The notes: generated by a model not told the origin, from the letters alone. DNA of 48,270 nt from Pseudomonadota bacterium (GCA_023422955.1 JAFAGG010000044.1:1-48270); one strand, 5' to 3'. Counted from the stretch's first letter, positions 23,497 through 32,950 are shown. Numbers and translations are program-made.

Positions 23497-25908
23497 TTAG
23501 CGGCGATGCCAGTAGCGGGGCCGGTCAAGCCGATATTCCAGCACTTCGACGGCTTCACCCATGCGCAGGGACACGGCGCCGGAATCGTCGGTGCGCAGGC
23601 GCCGTATATCCATTGCGCCGTAACGATCGAACACTTCCTGTTTCGGGTGACCGTAGCGATTGCGGTAGCCCACCTGGAACAGGGCAAGCTCGGGTTGAAT
23701 CGCCTGCAAAAATGCTTCCGTGGAAGAAGTGCCGCTGCCATGATGCGGCGCCAGCAAGACCGAGGCACGCAACTTATCGCGATGCTGGCTCACCAGCGCT
23801 GCTTCCTGCTGTCGCTCGATATCGCCGGGAAGCAGTAGCGCATGCCGGCCCAGCGTAACCTTCAGCGTGCAACTGCGCGCATTCGGCTTCCAGCCCGGAT
23901 CGGCATGACTGTCGGCGGGTGGATGCAGCATTTCGAACTTCACGCCATCCCAGTCCCATGCCTGCCCGGCACTGCAGGGAACATGGCGAGGCACGCCCTG
24001 CAGCAAGGGACTATCCGTCGGCAGCGACGACCAGACCTGGGCCACGGCAATGTCGCGTTGCAGCGAACCGGCGCCTCCGGCATGATCCATGTCGCTGTGC
24101 GAAATCACCAAGCCATCCAGCCGACTGATGCCGCGCCCGTGCAGATAAGGCAGCACTACCCGGCTGGCGCCATCGGCATCCGGCGTATAACGCGGACCGG
24201 TGTCGTACAACAATCGGTGGCGAGCCGTTTCCAGCAGCACCGCGCTGCCTTGCCCGACATCGAAAACCGTTACCCAGAACTCCTTTTCATCCGGCGCGGT
24301 TGCCGCGTTGAAAACCAGCGGCAGCCAGGAAAAGGCACCGAGCCAGCGCATCGGCCAGCCGCGCGGCGCGAGCATCCATGCTGCGCCGATCAGCGCCAGT
24401 GCCACCATCCAGAATGAAGGTGCAGGCGCGCGCCATACCGCAATCGGCAGGCTGCTCAGCCAGCCCAGCGCCGCCAGCAACCAGACCAGCACCGCATGCG
24501 CGGCAATCAGCACCCAGTCCGCCAGAGGATGAGGAAGAACGCTGCCAAGCAAGGCAAGCGGCGTGATCACGAAACTCACCACGGGAATCGCAACGGCATT
24601 GGCGATCGGCCCGATCAGGGAAACCTGGCTGAACAGCAGCAAGGTCAGCGGCACCAGGCCGATGGTGATCGCATATTGCGTAAGCGTTGCAGCAAACAAG
24701 GCTTGCTTAATCTTCTCCCTTAGCGGCGCAGCTTGCAAACGGTAATGTCCGACCCGCCCCACGCTCACATACAGGATGAGCGCCACCGCGCTGAAGGACA
24801 ACCAGAAACCGGGCCACAACACGGCCCAGGGATCGATCAGCAGCACCGCTGCCAGCGCGATGCACAGCACGTGGGATACGCTGGTCAGCCGTCCCAGCCA
24901 TAAGGCCATGGCCACCACCGTCAGCATGTACAGCGTGCGCTGCGCCGGTACGCCGAAGCCGGCCAGCAGCACATAAATCAGCGCCATCAGCATGCCCGCT
25001 GCCGCGGCAGCCTTCTGGGCCGGCAAGCGCAGCGGCAAGGCTGCACGAGTGAAAAAGGATCTGCGCCACAATGCATGAACCAGCGCCGCCACCATGCCGG
25101 CCACCATGGTGATGTGCAAACCTGAAATCGACATCAGATGCGTGATGCCGCTGCGATTGAAGACCTGCCAGTCTGATTGACTGATGGCACGCTGATCGCC
25201 AATGACCAGCGCAGTAATGACGCCGGCATATTCCTGGTCGGGCAAGGCTGCTGCGATTTTTTCGCGTAAAGCCGCACGACTGCGCTCCACGTAAACGCGC
25301 AGGTTGGGCACAAAGGCATCCAGCCTGCGATTCTTGGTTTCCAGACTGTCGTCCGGACGCACGGTACCGGTTGCTCTCAATTTCCTTTCTAGCAGCCAGA
25401 CTTCGTAGTCAAAGCCGTGCGGATTGACATTGCCATGCGGACGCCGCAAGCGCACCGTCAGTTGCCAGCGCTCTCCCGGCCGCGGCGCCTGCCATTCATT
25501 CTGTGCAGGCGACTGAAAGCTGTAATACCAGGACAAGGCAATCCGGTCTGGAATAACAGCATTCTCTTGCGCCTGCTCCACTGCAAAGTCAAAGCGCACC
25601 CCTTGCGCAAAATGCGTAGGCAAACTGTCGACGACACCAACGATCGTCACATCCCGGCCTTCCCATTCCGGCGGCAGGCTCTGCGACATATGCACGTGTG
25701 CAAACATGGCGGCCCAGGCAAAACCGAAACTCGCGCCTGCAAGGGCCAGCATAGCGATGCGCAGCGAGGGGTACGACGGGCGATTGCGGAAGAGGGTCAG
25801 TACGACAGCGCCAGCGATCAGGCAGCAAATGATAAAAGCGGAAGGAAGATCAGCCTGGATCTGCAGGCAACCGACACCGGCGACGAAGCCGAGTATCGCG
25901 CTGCGCAT
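23497..25908 (-). CDS. comEC: DNA internalization competence protein ComEC/Rec2
   Basis: ComEC forms the inner-membrane channel for single-stranded DNA uptake in natural transformation. The 803-residue protein has an N-terminal membrane region followed by an OB-fold segment (DUF4131, about residues 30-200), the multi-helix Competence domain (about 220-520, with GVPAQRTLYML), and a C-terminal metallo-beta-lactamase domain with FDVGQGSAVLL and VISHSDMDHAGG (HxDxDH-like). The frame is intact and full length. It starts 1 nt after the tatD stop. Whether the organism is transformable cannot be judged from this gene alone. Confidence 0.94.
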   Translation of the reverse strand: MRSAILGFVAGVGCLQIQADLPSAFIICCLIAGAVVLTLFRNRPSYPSLRIAMLALAGASFGFAWAAMFAHVHMSQSLPPEWEGRDVTIVGVVDSLPTHFAQGVRFDFAVEQAQENAVIPDRIALSWYYSFQSPAQNEWQAPRPGERWQLTVRLRRPHGNVNPHGFDYEVWLLERKLRATGTVRPDDSLETKNRRLDAFVPNLRVYVERSRAALREKIAAALPDQEYAGVITALVIGDQRAISQSDWQVFNRSGITHLMSISGLHITMVAGMVAALVHALWRRSFFTRAALPLRLPAQKAAAAAGMLMALIYVLLAGFGVPAQRTLYMLTVVAMALWLGRLTSVSHVLCIALAAVLLIDPWAVLWPGFWLSFSAVALILYVSVGRVGHYRLQAAPLREKIKQALFAATLTQYAITIGLVPLTLLLFSQVSLIGPIANAVAIPVVSFVITPLALLGSVLPHPLADWVLIAAHAVLVWLLAALGWLSSLPIAVWRAPAPSFWMVALALIGAAWMLAPRGWPMRWLGAFSWLPLVFNAATAPDEKEFWVTVFDVGQGSAVLLETARHRLLYDTGPRYTPDADGASRVVLPYLHGRGISRLDGLVISHSDMDHAGGAGSLQRDIAVAQVWSSLPTDSPLLQGVPRHVPCSAGQAWDWDGVKFEMLHPPADSHADPGWKPNARSCTLKVTLGRHALLLPGDIERQQEAALVSQHRDKLRASVLLAPHHGSGTSSTEAFLQAIQPELALFQVGYRNRYGHPKQEVFDRYGAMDIRRLRTDDSGAVSLRMGEAVEVLEYRLDRPRYWHRR

Positions 25909-25909
25909 G

Positions 25910-26710
25910 TCAGTGGATCAGGCTATCCAGGCGCGGCAAGGCGGCGCGCGCATTCATGAAGGTCAGTTGCGCGACGTCTTCCACCTGCATGCCGCGCAGT
26001 TCTGCCAGCGTCTGTCCTATGCGCGGCAACTCGGCAGGACTGTTGCATTCGGGATGCAGCCATGCCGGCGAGATATCGGGCGCATCGGTTTCCAGCACCA
26101 GCGCCTCGCCCGGCAATTCGCTCGCGAGTCGCCGTATCTGCAAGGCGCGCGGAAAGGTCATCGCGCCGCCAAAGCCCAGTTTGAAGCCGAGATCGATGAA
26201 ATGATGCGCCTGCTGGAAACTGCCGTTGAAGGCATGCGCAATGCCGCCCGGAACCGCGATGCGTCGCAAATATTTGAGAATGATGTCCTGCGAACGGCGC
26301 ACATGCAGCAGCACCGGCAGATCGAAGTCGCGTGCGATCTTTAGTTGCTCGCGGTAGAAGTGTTCCTGTTTTTCCCGCATGTCGGGTTGGGTCAGTTGCG
26401 GGATGAAAAAATCCAGGCCGATTTCTCCGATGGCGACGAAGCGCTCGTCGCTCATCGCCTGCTCCACGGCTGTGCGCAGGTTTTGCAGATCGGCTTCCTG
26501 CGCAGCGGGTACAAAGATCGGATGGATGCCCAGCGCATACACGCAGTTGCCATGCAGATGCGAGAGCTGTTTAACGACGGAGAAATTGCCCACGTCCACT
26601 GCCGGGATCACGATCCAGTTCACGGATCGCTGCGCAGCCTCTTGCGCAATCTGCGGCTGCTCGGCGCCGAATTCGCCGGCATCAAGATGGCAATGGGTGT
26701 CAATCCACAT
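25910..26710 (-). CDS. tatD: TatD-family metal-dependent deoxyribonuclease
   Basis: The 266-residue TIM-barrel hydrolase has the TatD pattern: DTHCHLD (metal site 1), ALGIHP, GEIGLDFF, LHVRRSQ, GIAHAFNGS and ETDAPDISP. Family members are 3'-5' DNases or aminoacyl-tRNA editing enzymes. It overlaps the end of lolD by 11 nt and is followed at once by comEC. The family has paralogs (TatD, YcfH, YjjV); this one resembles YjjV/YcfH as much as TatD, so the symbol is tentative. Confidence 0.85.
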   Translation of the reverse strand: MWIDTHCHLDAGEFGAEQPQIAQEAAQRSVNWIVIPAVDVGNFSVVKQLSHLHGNCVYALGIHPIFVPAAQEADLQNLRTAVEQAMSDERFVAIGEIGLDFFIPQLTQPDMREKQEHFYREQLKIARDFDLPVLLHVRRSQDIILKYLRRIAVPGGIAHAFNGSFQQAHHFIDLGFKLGFGGAMTFPRALQIRRLASELPGEALVLETDAPDISPAWLHPECNSPAELPRIGQTLAELRGMQVEDVAQLTFMNARAALPRLDSLIH

Positions 26711-27395
26711 AAGGCTGCAAGCCGTTCTCCGAAAGTTTGACCACGCGGTCGCAATGTTGGGCCAGTTCGATGTCGTGCGTGACGATCACGAAAGCCGTGC
26801 CCAGCGTGCGCGACAGTTCCAGCATTAAATCGAAAGTCTTCTGCGCCGTCGATCTGTCCAGATTGCCGGTAGGTTCATCCGCCAGCACACAGGCCGGTTG
26901 CGTGACCAGCGCGCGCGCCAGTGCCACACGTTGCCGCTCACCGCCGGACAATTCGCCCGGCAGGTGCGAAATACGATGTCCCAGCCCTACTTTTTTCAGC
27001 ACCTCTTCCGCCGTCTGCTGCGCTTCCTCGCGCGGCATGCGCCTGATCAGCAAGGGCATGGCCACATTGTCCAGCGCGGAAAATTCCGCCAGCAAATGGT
27101 GGAACTGGTAGACGAAACCCAGCGAGCGATTGCGCACCTGACCGCGTTGCGCTTCATCCAGGCTGGCCAGGTCCTGCCCCAGCAGCGTCACCTTGCCTGT
27201 CGTCGGCGTATCCAGTCCGCCCAGCACATGCAGCAGCGTGGACTTGCCCGAACCCGAGGCACCGATGATGGCGACACGCTCGCCGCGCCGGACTTCAAAG
27301 TCGATGCCGCGCAATACATCCACCGCAAATTTTCCCTGCGCATAGGTCTTTCCCAGCTGCTGGCAGGACAGGACAACAGTTTCGTTCTGACTCAT
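26700..27395 (-). CDS. lolD: lipoprotein-releasing ABC transporter ATPase LolD
   Basis: LolD powers extraction of outer-membrane lipoproteins from the inner membrane for transfer to LolA. The 231-residue ABC protein has Walker A GASGSGKST, the Q-loop in FVYQFHHLL, signature LSGGERQR, Walker B VLADEPTGNLD, and the H-loop THD. FHHLLAEFSALDNVAMP is typical of LolD rather than of MacB ATPases. It lies behind the two permease genes (gap 81 nt) and overlaps tatD. Confidence 0.95.
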   Translation of the reverse strand: MSQNETVVLSCQQLGKTYAQGKFAVDVLRGIDFEVRRGERVAIIGASGSGKSTLLHVLGGLDTPTTGKVTLLGQDLASLDEAQRGQVRNRSLGFVYQFHHLLAEFSALDNVAMPLLIRRMPREEAQQTAEEVLKKVGLGHRISHLPGELSGGERQRVALARALVTQPACVLADEPTGNLDRSTAQKTFDLMLELSRTLGTAFVIVTHDIELAQHCDRVVKLSENGLQPYVD

Positions 27396-27476
27396 GGTTA
27401 TTCCTGCGGTAAGGCAAGCGCCGCCGCGTAAAGTTCATGGAAGGACAAGGCTTTCATTGCGTACTTCATCGCGCAC

Positions 27477-28733
27477 TCATTCATAACGCAGCGCTTCCGC
27501 CGGTTTCACGCGTGCCGCTGCCCAGCTTGGATATATCGTCGCCAGGAATGCCAGTAGGAGAGACACGACACTCACCAGACCCACATCCGGCCAGCTCAGT
27601 TCGGATGGCAGCGTGCTGATGAAATACACCTCGGTCGGCAGGAAACTCGCTCCCAGCAGGCGCTCGATGAAGGGAATGATCACATCGATATTCAGCGCCA
27701 CCAGTATTCCCAGGCCCAGGCCGATCGCCGTACCGGTCAGTCCCACCAGCGTGCCCTGTACGATGAAGATACGCATGATCGCGCCCGGCGAAGCGCCCAG
27801 CGTGCGCAGGATCGCGATATCGGCCTGCTTGTCGGCCACCGTCATCACCAGCGACGACACGAGATTGAACGCGGCGACCGCAACGATCAGCGTCAGGATC
27901 AGGAACATCATGGTCTTCTGGCTCTGCACCGCCGCAAACCAGATGCGGTTATGGCGCGACCAGTCGCTGATGTACAAATCTCCGGACAGACTACGCGACA
28001 ACTCATACGCGACTTGCGGCGCCAGCCTCATGTCGGTCACACGCAGGCGCACGCCCGAAGGTTCGCGCAACTGATAAATCTCCATCGCATCCGCCATGTG
28101 GATGAAAACCAGCGACGCGTCATACTGGTGATGGCCAGCTTCGAAGATGCCGGACACATGGAATTGCTTCAACTGCGGCATCGCGCTGCCGGGCGTCGTT
28201 TCCTCGCCGGGCGTCACCAGCGCGATGCGCTCGCCCAGTTCTATATCGAGCGCCCGCGCCAGTTCGCGGCCAACGATGATGTTGTACTCGCCGGCACGCA
28301 GGCTGGCAAAGTCGCCCGCATACATTTGCTGCGTCACATCGGATACCTTGCTTTCCGATTCCGGCAACACGCCCCGCACCGCCACGCCGCGCACCGCGCT
28401 GTCGCGCGTTACCATGGCCTGCGCCAGCACGAAGGGAGCAGCGCCGGTTACCTGGGGATGCTGCAAGGCTTCCCGGGCGGTTCCTTCCCAATCCACCATC
28501 TCGCCGCGCGCATCGAATATTTCCACATGCGACAGCACCGACAACATGCGGTCCCGCACTTCGGTCTGGAAACCGTTCCATACCGACAGCACGATGATCA
28601 GCGCCGCCACGCCCAGCGCAATACCGGCCATGGAAATCAGCGAGATCAGGGAAATAAAACTGTTGCGGCTGCGGCGGCTGGCTCGCATATACCGCAAGCC
28701 CACCAGCCATTCGAAAGGCATGTTCTTTTTCAT
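27477..28733 (-). CDS. lolC: lipoprotein-releasing permease, LolC/LolF type (second copy)
   Basis: The 418-residue membrane protein has four helices: one N-terminal (about 25-50), then three C-terminal helices (about 270-400), around a large periplasmic domain. It begins MPFEWLVGLRYMRASRR and ends YPSWAAARVKPAEALRYE, both LolC/LolE hallmarks. The periplasmic part contains TPGSAMPQLKQFHVSG, which corresponds to the LolC hook that docks LolA. It lies 24 nt behind its close paralog and upstream of lolD. The pair may play the roles of LolC and LolE, but both look LolC-like. Confidence 0.88.
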   Translation of the reverse strand: MKKNMPFEWLVGLRYMRASRRSRNSFISLISLISMAGIALGVAALIIVLSVWNGFQTEVRDRMLSVLSHVEIFDARGEMVDWEGTAREALQHPQVTGAAPFVLAQAMVTRDSAVRGVAVRGVLPESESKVSDVTQQMYAGDFASLRAGEYNIIVGRELARALDIELGERIALVTPGEETTPGSAMPQLKQFHVSGIFEAGHHQYDASLVFIHMADAMEIYQLREPSGVRLRVTDMRLAPQVAYELSRSLSGDLYISDWSRHNRIWFAAVQSQKTMMFLILTLIVAVAAFNLVSSLVMTVADKQADIAILRTLGASPGAIMRIFIVQGTLVGLTGTAIGLGLGILVALNIDVIIPFIERLLGASFLPTEVYFISTLPSELSWPDVGLVSVVSLLLAFLATIYPSWAAARVKPAEALRYE

Positions 28734-28757
28734 GATGACCGGCCTCGCCCTTCCCGC

Positions 28758-30017
28758 TTATTCATAACGCAAGGCCTCCGCCGGCTTGATCTGGGCCGCT
28801 TTCCAACTTGGATATAAAGTCAGCACCAGTCCCAGCACCGCCGCCAAACCGCCGACAAAGGCCACGTCCGGCCAGCGCAACTCCGACGGCAGGGTGTTGA
28901 TCAGGTAAATGTCTGCCGGCAGAAATTCTATGCCCAGCAATTGTTCGATGAAAGGCGCGATCACATCCATGTTCAGCGACACCAGCACGCCGCCGGTGAC
29001 GCCGATCAGCGTACCGATGAGGCCGATCAGGCCGCCCTGGATCAGGAATATCATCATGATGCCGTGCGGCGAAGCGCCCAGCGTGCGCAGAATCGCAATA
29101 TCGGCCTGCTTGTCGGTGACGGTCATCACCAGCGTGGATACCACGTTAAATACTGCGACCAGGATGATGATGGTAAGGATGATGGACATCATGCGTTTTT
29201 CCGTCTGCACTGCCGCATACCAGGCCTGGTTCTGCTGCGACCAGTCCTGCACCACGGCTTCCGCGCCCAGCATGCGCCGCAGATCGGCCGCCACTTCCGG
29301 CGCCTGATGAATGTCCGACACACGCAGCCGCAAACCGGTCGGCGCGCCGGTGCGAAACATCCGTATCGCATCCTCCATGTGAATGAAGGCCAGCGCTGCA
29401 TCGTGTACATCGTGCCCGGTATTCAGAATGCCGGCGACGGTGAATTGCCGCATGCGGGGAATCACACCGGCCGGCGTCACCTGCCCCTGCGGCGCCAGCA
29501 GAGTGACCTGGCTTCCCACGCGCGCGCCGAGTTCATAGGCCAGCGTGCTGCCCAGCAGAATACGAAAGGTGCCGGGCTGCAGATCGGCAAGACTGCCTTG
29601 ATGCACCTGTGCATCCACGTCCGACACCTTGGGATCTTCCTGCGGCAGGATGCCGCGCACCATTGCTCCTCGCATTGCGCGGCCATGAGTCAGCATGGCT
29701 TCGGCGGCAACAAAGGGAGCGGCGGCGCGCACATCGGGATGGCGCATCACCTGGTCCGCCACCGACTGCCATTCAGACAAGCTGCCGTCCGGTCCCGACA
29801 CTTCTATGTGCGATAGCACCGACAGCATGCGATCGCGCACATCGGTCTGAAAACCGTTCATGATGGACAAAACGATAATGAGCGACGCCACGCCCAGCGC
29901 AATGCCGGAAACCGAGATCAGCGAAATGAATGACAGAAAACGGTTGCGCCCGCCGCGGCGTCCCGCGCGGGTGTACTTCAGCCCAACCAGCCATTCATAC
30001 GGTAATGTCTTGCCCAA
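28758..30017 (-). CDS. lolC: lipoprotein-releasing permease, LolC/LolF type (first copy, TTG start)
   Basis: This 419-residue paralog of the next gene has the same four-helix plan, starts (after the first residues) LPYEWLVGLKYTRAGRR and ends YPSWKAAQIKPAEALRYE. TPAGVIPRMRQFTVAG matches the LolC hook. I chose the TTG at 30017: AGGAG lies exactly 7 nt upstream, and the length then matches the paralog. Longer frames from 30056 or 30155 add Arg/Cys-rich sequence without homology. It is the first gene of the lolC-lolC-lolD-tatD-comEC run. Confidence 0.88.
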   Translation of the reverse strand: MGKTLPYEWLVGLKYTRAGRRGGRNRFLSFISLISVSGIALGVASLIIVLSIMNGFQTDVRDRMLSVLSHIEVSGPDGSLSEWQSVADQVMRHPDVRAAAPFVAAEAMLTHGRAMRGAMVRGILPQEDPKVSDVDAQVHQGSLADLQPGTFRILLGSTLAYELGARVGSQVTLLAPQGQVTPAGVIPRMRQFTVAGILNTGHDVHDAALAFIHMEDAIRMFRTGAPTGLRLRVSDIHQAPEVAADLRRMLGAEAVVQDWSQQNQAWYAAVQTEKRMMSIILTIIILVAVFNVVSTLVMTVTDKQADIAILRTLGASPHGIMMIFLIQGGLIGLIGTLIGVTGGVLVSLNMDVIAPFIEQLLGIEFLPADIYLINTLPSELRWPDVAFVGGLAAVLGLVLTLYPSWKAAQIKPAEALRYE

Positions 30018-30150
30018 AAAGTGACTCCTGATGCCTGCCGGCCGCCCAGGCCGCATCGTGACCGGGCCTATAAAGACTATGCAGGCGCAATCGCAGACCC
30101 GCCTGAATAATTTGACAATCTGAATGCAGCACGCAGTTTGCCACATGCCA

Positions 30151-30156
30151 TACAAT
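30151..30156 (+). promoter_or_regulatory. -10 element placed for leaderless transcription of the RpfE-like gene
   Basis: TACAAT ends exactly 6 nt before the ATG at 30163, with no Shine-Dalgarno sequence, the same geometry as upstream of roxA. No good -35 is visible at 16-18 bp. Confidence 0.45.
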
Positions 30157-30162
30157 CACGCC

Positions 30163-31206
30163 ATGCGTCATCTCGATATCCTGCTTCCCTTTGGCCTGGC
30201 TCCAAAAGAGTTGGCAAAGGACCTGCTTGCTCAACTGCAGGCACCCAGTCTTGCACAACTGCTCGGCCGCACCAGCCAGACAACCGCGCATCGCTCAGAT
30301 CCTTATGCGCGCAGCCTCCCTCATGAGCGATGGCTGGCCAAGCGTTATGCACTGCCGGAGGCGGCCGACTCCAGTCCGCCGCTGGCTGCCGCACTCATGC
30401 AAAGTTTCGGTTTGCCGGCTGAGGCAGGCACCTGGTTCATCCTGCAGGCAGCGCATCTGCACATAGCGCGCGACCACCTGGTCCTGACTGACCGGCGGCA
30501 ACTGGTGCTGGATGATTCCGAATCCCGCGTCCTGTTCGATGTTGCCCGTCCGCTTTTCGAAGAGAGCGGCTTCACACTGTTATATGGCGATGCCCATCAC
30601 TGGTTCGTGCGCGCGGATGAATGGGCCGCGCTGCAAACGGCGACGCCGGATGCCGCCAGCGGTCACAACATCGACATCTGGCTGCCCAAGGGAGCGCAAG
30701 AGCGCGCATGGCGGCGGCTGCATAATGAAGTGCAAATGACCTGGCATACGCACGAGCTCAACATGGAACGCGAAGCGCGGCGCCTGAATCCTGTGAATGC
30801 CTTGTGGCTGTGGGGCGGCGCGACAGTCGCCGATCACGCCGCCATAAACCGGCCTGCGTCATTCAGCCTTCCCGGTGCACATCACGCCTTCGCACTGGCT
30901 TACCAGCAAACGCTGGAACCCGACCGTATCGACAAGCTGTTAAGCTCGGACCTGCCGGCGGGGCTTGTCATTCTGGACCAGCTGCTTGCACCTGCAATGG
31001 TAGAAGACTGGGGCGACTGGCTAAACCGTTATCGGGAACTGGAGGCACAGATCTTTGCGCCGCTGCTGGCGGCATTGAAAGCCGGTACAATCGACAGCCT
31101 TTCCCTGATCATTACCGACGGCGCCGACCTGGCAGAATTCGCAGTCAGCCGCAATGCGCTGCGCAAATTCTGGATGCGGCCCAGCCTCGCCCGACTTGCC
31201 CCATGA
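30163..31206 (+). CDS. RpfE-type regulatory / phosphoglycerate-mutase-like protein
   Basis: This 347-residue soluble protein belongs to a family sitting next to recJ in many beta- and gammaproteobacteria and often labelled RpfE-like or cofactor-independent phosphoglycerate mutase-like. Visible blocks are HLDILLPFGLAP at the start, a DHLVLTDRR segment, the central HNIDIWLPKGAQE, LWLWGGA, and a late TDGADLAEF segment. I see no complete metal site of a real phosphoglycerate mutase. The start at 30163 is chosen over in-frame ATGs at 30124 and 30145 because of the conserved N-terminus and the -10 element. Its stop overlaps recJ as ATGA. The molecular function is unknown. Confidence 0.75.
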   Translation: MRHLDILLPFGLAPKELAKDLLAQLQAPSLAQLLGRTSQTTAHRSDPYARSLPHERWLAKRYALPEAADSSPPLAAALMQSFGLPAEAGTWFILQAAHLHIARDHLVLTDRRQLVLDDSESRVLFDVARPLFEESGFTLLYGDAHHWFVRADEWAALQTATPDAASGHNIDIWLPKGAQERAWRRLHNEVQMTWHTHELNMEREARRLNPVNALWLWGGATVADHAAINRPASFSLPGAHHAFALAYQQTLEPDRIDKLLSSDLPAGLVILDQLLAPAMVEDWGDWLNRYRELEAQIFAPLLAALKAGTIDSLSLIITDGADLAEFAVSRNALRKFWMRPSLARLAP

Positions 31207-32897
31207 CCCGTCTTGCCACCCGCCCCTATTCGCAACGCACCGCAGAACTGCTGCGCCAGCAAGGCCTGCACCCGGTGCTGGCACGCCTGTTTGCCGCGCG
31301 CGGCCTGACCGACAGCCGCGAAACGCTGAGCGAACTGAACGGCCTGATCGCACCTTCAGGCCTGCTGCACATCGATGCCGCCGCGGAGTTTCTGGCCGAT
31401 GCGATTGCACAGAACAAACGCATGGTCGTCATCGCGGATTACGACTGCGACGGCGCGACTGCCTGCGCGGTTGCCTTGCGCGGCTTGCGCGCTATGGGCG
31501 CCAGCGTCGATTTCCTGGTGCCCAACCGTTTCGAATACGGCTATGGCCTGACGCCGGAAATCGTTGCGCTGGCAGCGCGCGAGCGCAACCCGGACATCAT
31601 CATCACGGTGGACAATGGTATCGCCAGCGTCGATGGCGTGGCCGAAGCGAAGCGTCTGGGCATGGAAGTGGTGGTGACCGATCATCACCTGCCGGCCGAC
31701 CAGCTGCCGGACGCACGCGTGATCGTCAATCCCAACCAGCCGCAATGCGGTTTTCCCAGCAAGCACCTGGCCGGCGTGGGCGTGATGTTCTACGTACTGC
31801 TGGCCCTGCGTGCCGAGCTGCGCAAGCGCGGCGTATTCGATGCGCAGAACCAGCCCAAGCTCGACGCGCTGCTGGACTTGGTCGCACTGGGCACGGTCGC
31901 CGACGTTGTCAGGCTCGATGCCAATAACCGCATCCTGGTTGCACAAGGCTTGAAGCGCATCCGCGCCGGAAAAATGCAGCCGGGCATTGCCGCGCTGTTT
32001 CATGCTTCCGGGCGCGATGCGCGCAGCGCAACGCCCTTCGATCTCGGCTTTGCATTGGGCCCGCGGCTGAACGCAGCCGGCAGGTTAGCCGACATGGCGC
32101 TGGGCATAGAGTGCCTGACCACCGATGACGATGGCCGTGCCTGGGTTATTGCGCAACAACTGGATGCGATGAATCGCGAACGGCGCGTGATCGAAGCGGA
32201 AATCCAGGATTCGGCGCTGAGCCAGCTGGATGAAGTCGATCCCCGCGACAAGACCACGATCAGCGTGTTCGACGAATCCTGGCATCACGGCGTGATCGGC
32301 ATCGTGGCCTCGCGCCTGAAAGACAAGTTCTATCGCCCCACCATTACCTTCGCTCCGTCGGAAGAGGGAAAACTGCGCGGCTCGGGACGCTCCATCAGCG
32401 GCTTTCATCTGCGCGATGCACTGGACCTGGTGTCCAAGCAGGCGCCCAGCCTGATCGAAAAATTCGGCGGCCATGCGATGGCGGCCGGTCTGACGATACG
32501 CGCCGAAGCCTTCGAGGCATTTTCCGAAGCCTTTGAAACCGTGGGCCGGGAATGGCTGAGCACCAGCCAGCTGGAACGCATCCTGGAAACCGACGGGCCG
32601 CTGGAAGAGCAATACTACACAGTGGAATTCTGCGAATTGCTGTCCGAACAAGTCTGGGGCCAGGGTTTCATGCCGCCGGTTTTCTGCGACGACTTCACCA
32701 TCGTCACCCAGCGTGTGCTGAAAGACAAGCATCTGAAACTTACCCTAGAAAAACAGGGACGGCGCTTCGATGCCATCTGGTTCGGCCATGCCGATGCCTT
32801 GCCTGACACTATCCGTGCTGCTTATCGCCTGGATACCAATACCTACAATGGCATCACGCGCGTGCAATTGCTGGTGGAACACGCAGAAGGCCTCTGA
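31203..32897 (+). CDS. recJ: single-stranded-DNA-specific exonuclease RecJ
   Basis: RecJ is a 5'-3' single-strand DNA exonuclease used in recombination, mismatch repair and base-excision repair. The 564-residue protein has the DHH motifs: VIADYDCDG (motif I), DIIITVDNG (motif II), VVTDHHLP (DHH) and the DHHA1 motif GGHAMAAG near residue 425, then the OB-fold domain. The start at 31203 (MTRLATRPYSQ) overlaps the upstream stop by 4 nt. The frame is open for 133 codons upstream but that is a shadow of the preceding gene. Confidence 0.97.
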   Translation: MTRLATRPYSQRTAELLRQQGLHPVLARLFAARGLTDSRETLSELNGLIAPSGLLHIDAAAEFLADAIAQNKRMVVIADYDCDGATACAVALRGLRAMGASVDFLVPNRFEYGYGLTPEIVALAARERNPDIIITVDNGIASVDGVAEAKRLGMEVVVTDHHLPADQLPDARVIVNPNQPQCGFPSKHLAGVGVMFYVLLALRAELRKRGVFDAQNQPKLDALLDLVALGTVADVVRLDANNRILVAQGLKRIRAGKMQPGIAALFHASGRDARSATPFDLGFALGPRLNAAGRLADMALGIECLTTDDDGRAWVIAQQLDAMNRERRVIEAEIQDSALSQLDEVDPRDKTTISVFDESWHHGVIGIVASRLKDKFYRPTITFAPSEEGKLRGSGRSISGFHLRDALDLVSKQAPSLIEKFGGHAMAAGLTIRAEAFEAFSEAFETVGREWLSTSQLERILETDGPLEEQYYTVEFCELLSEQVWGQGFMPPVFCDDFTIVTQRVLKDKHLKLTLEKQGRRFDAIWFGHADALPDTIRAAYRLDTNTYNGITRVQLLVEHAEGL

Positions 32898-32915
32898 GCC
32901 TGGCAAGCGCTCAGG

Positions 32916-32921
32916 TATAAT
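32916..32921 (+). promoter_or_regulatory. -10 element for prfB
   Basis: A perfect TATAAT in the recJ-prfB gap lies 29 nt before the prfB ATG. The -35 region is poor, so it may be a weak or activated promoter that lets prfB-lysS be transcribed apart from recJ. Confidence 0.45.
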
Positions 32922-32950
32922 TTCGGGTTTGATCGAATACGACCCAAATC

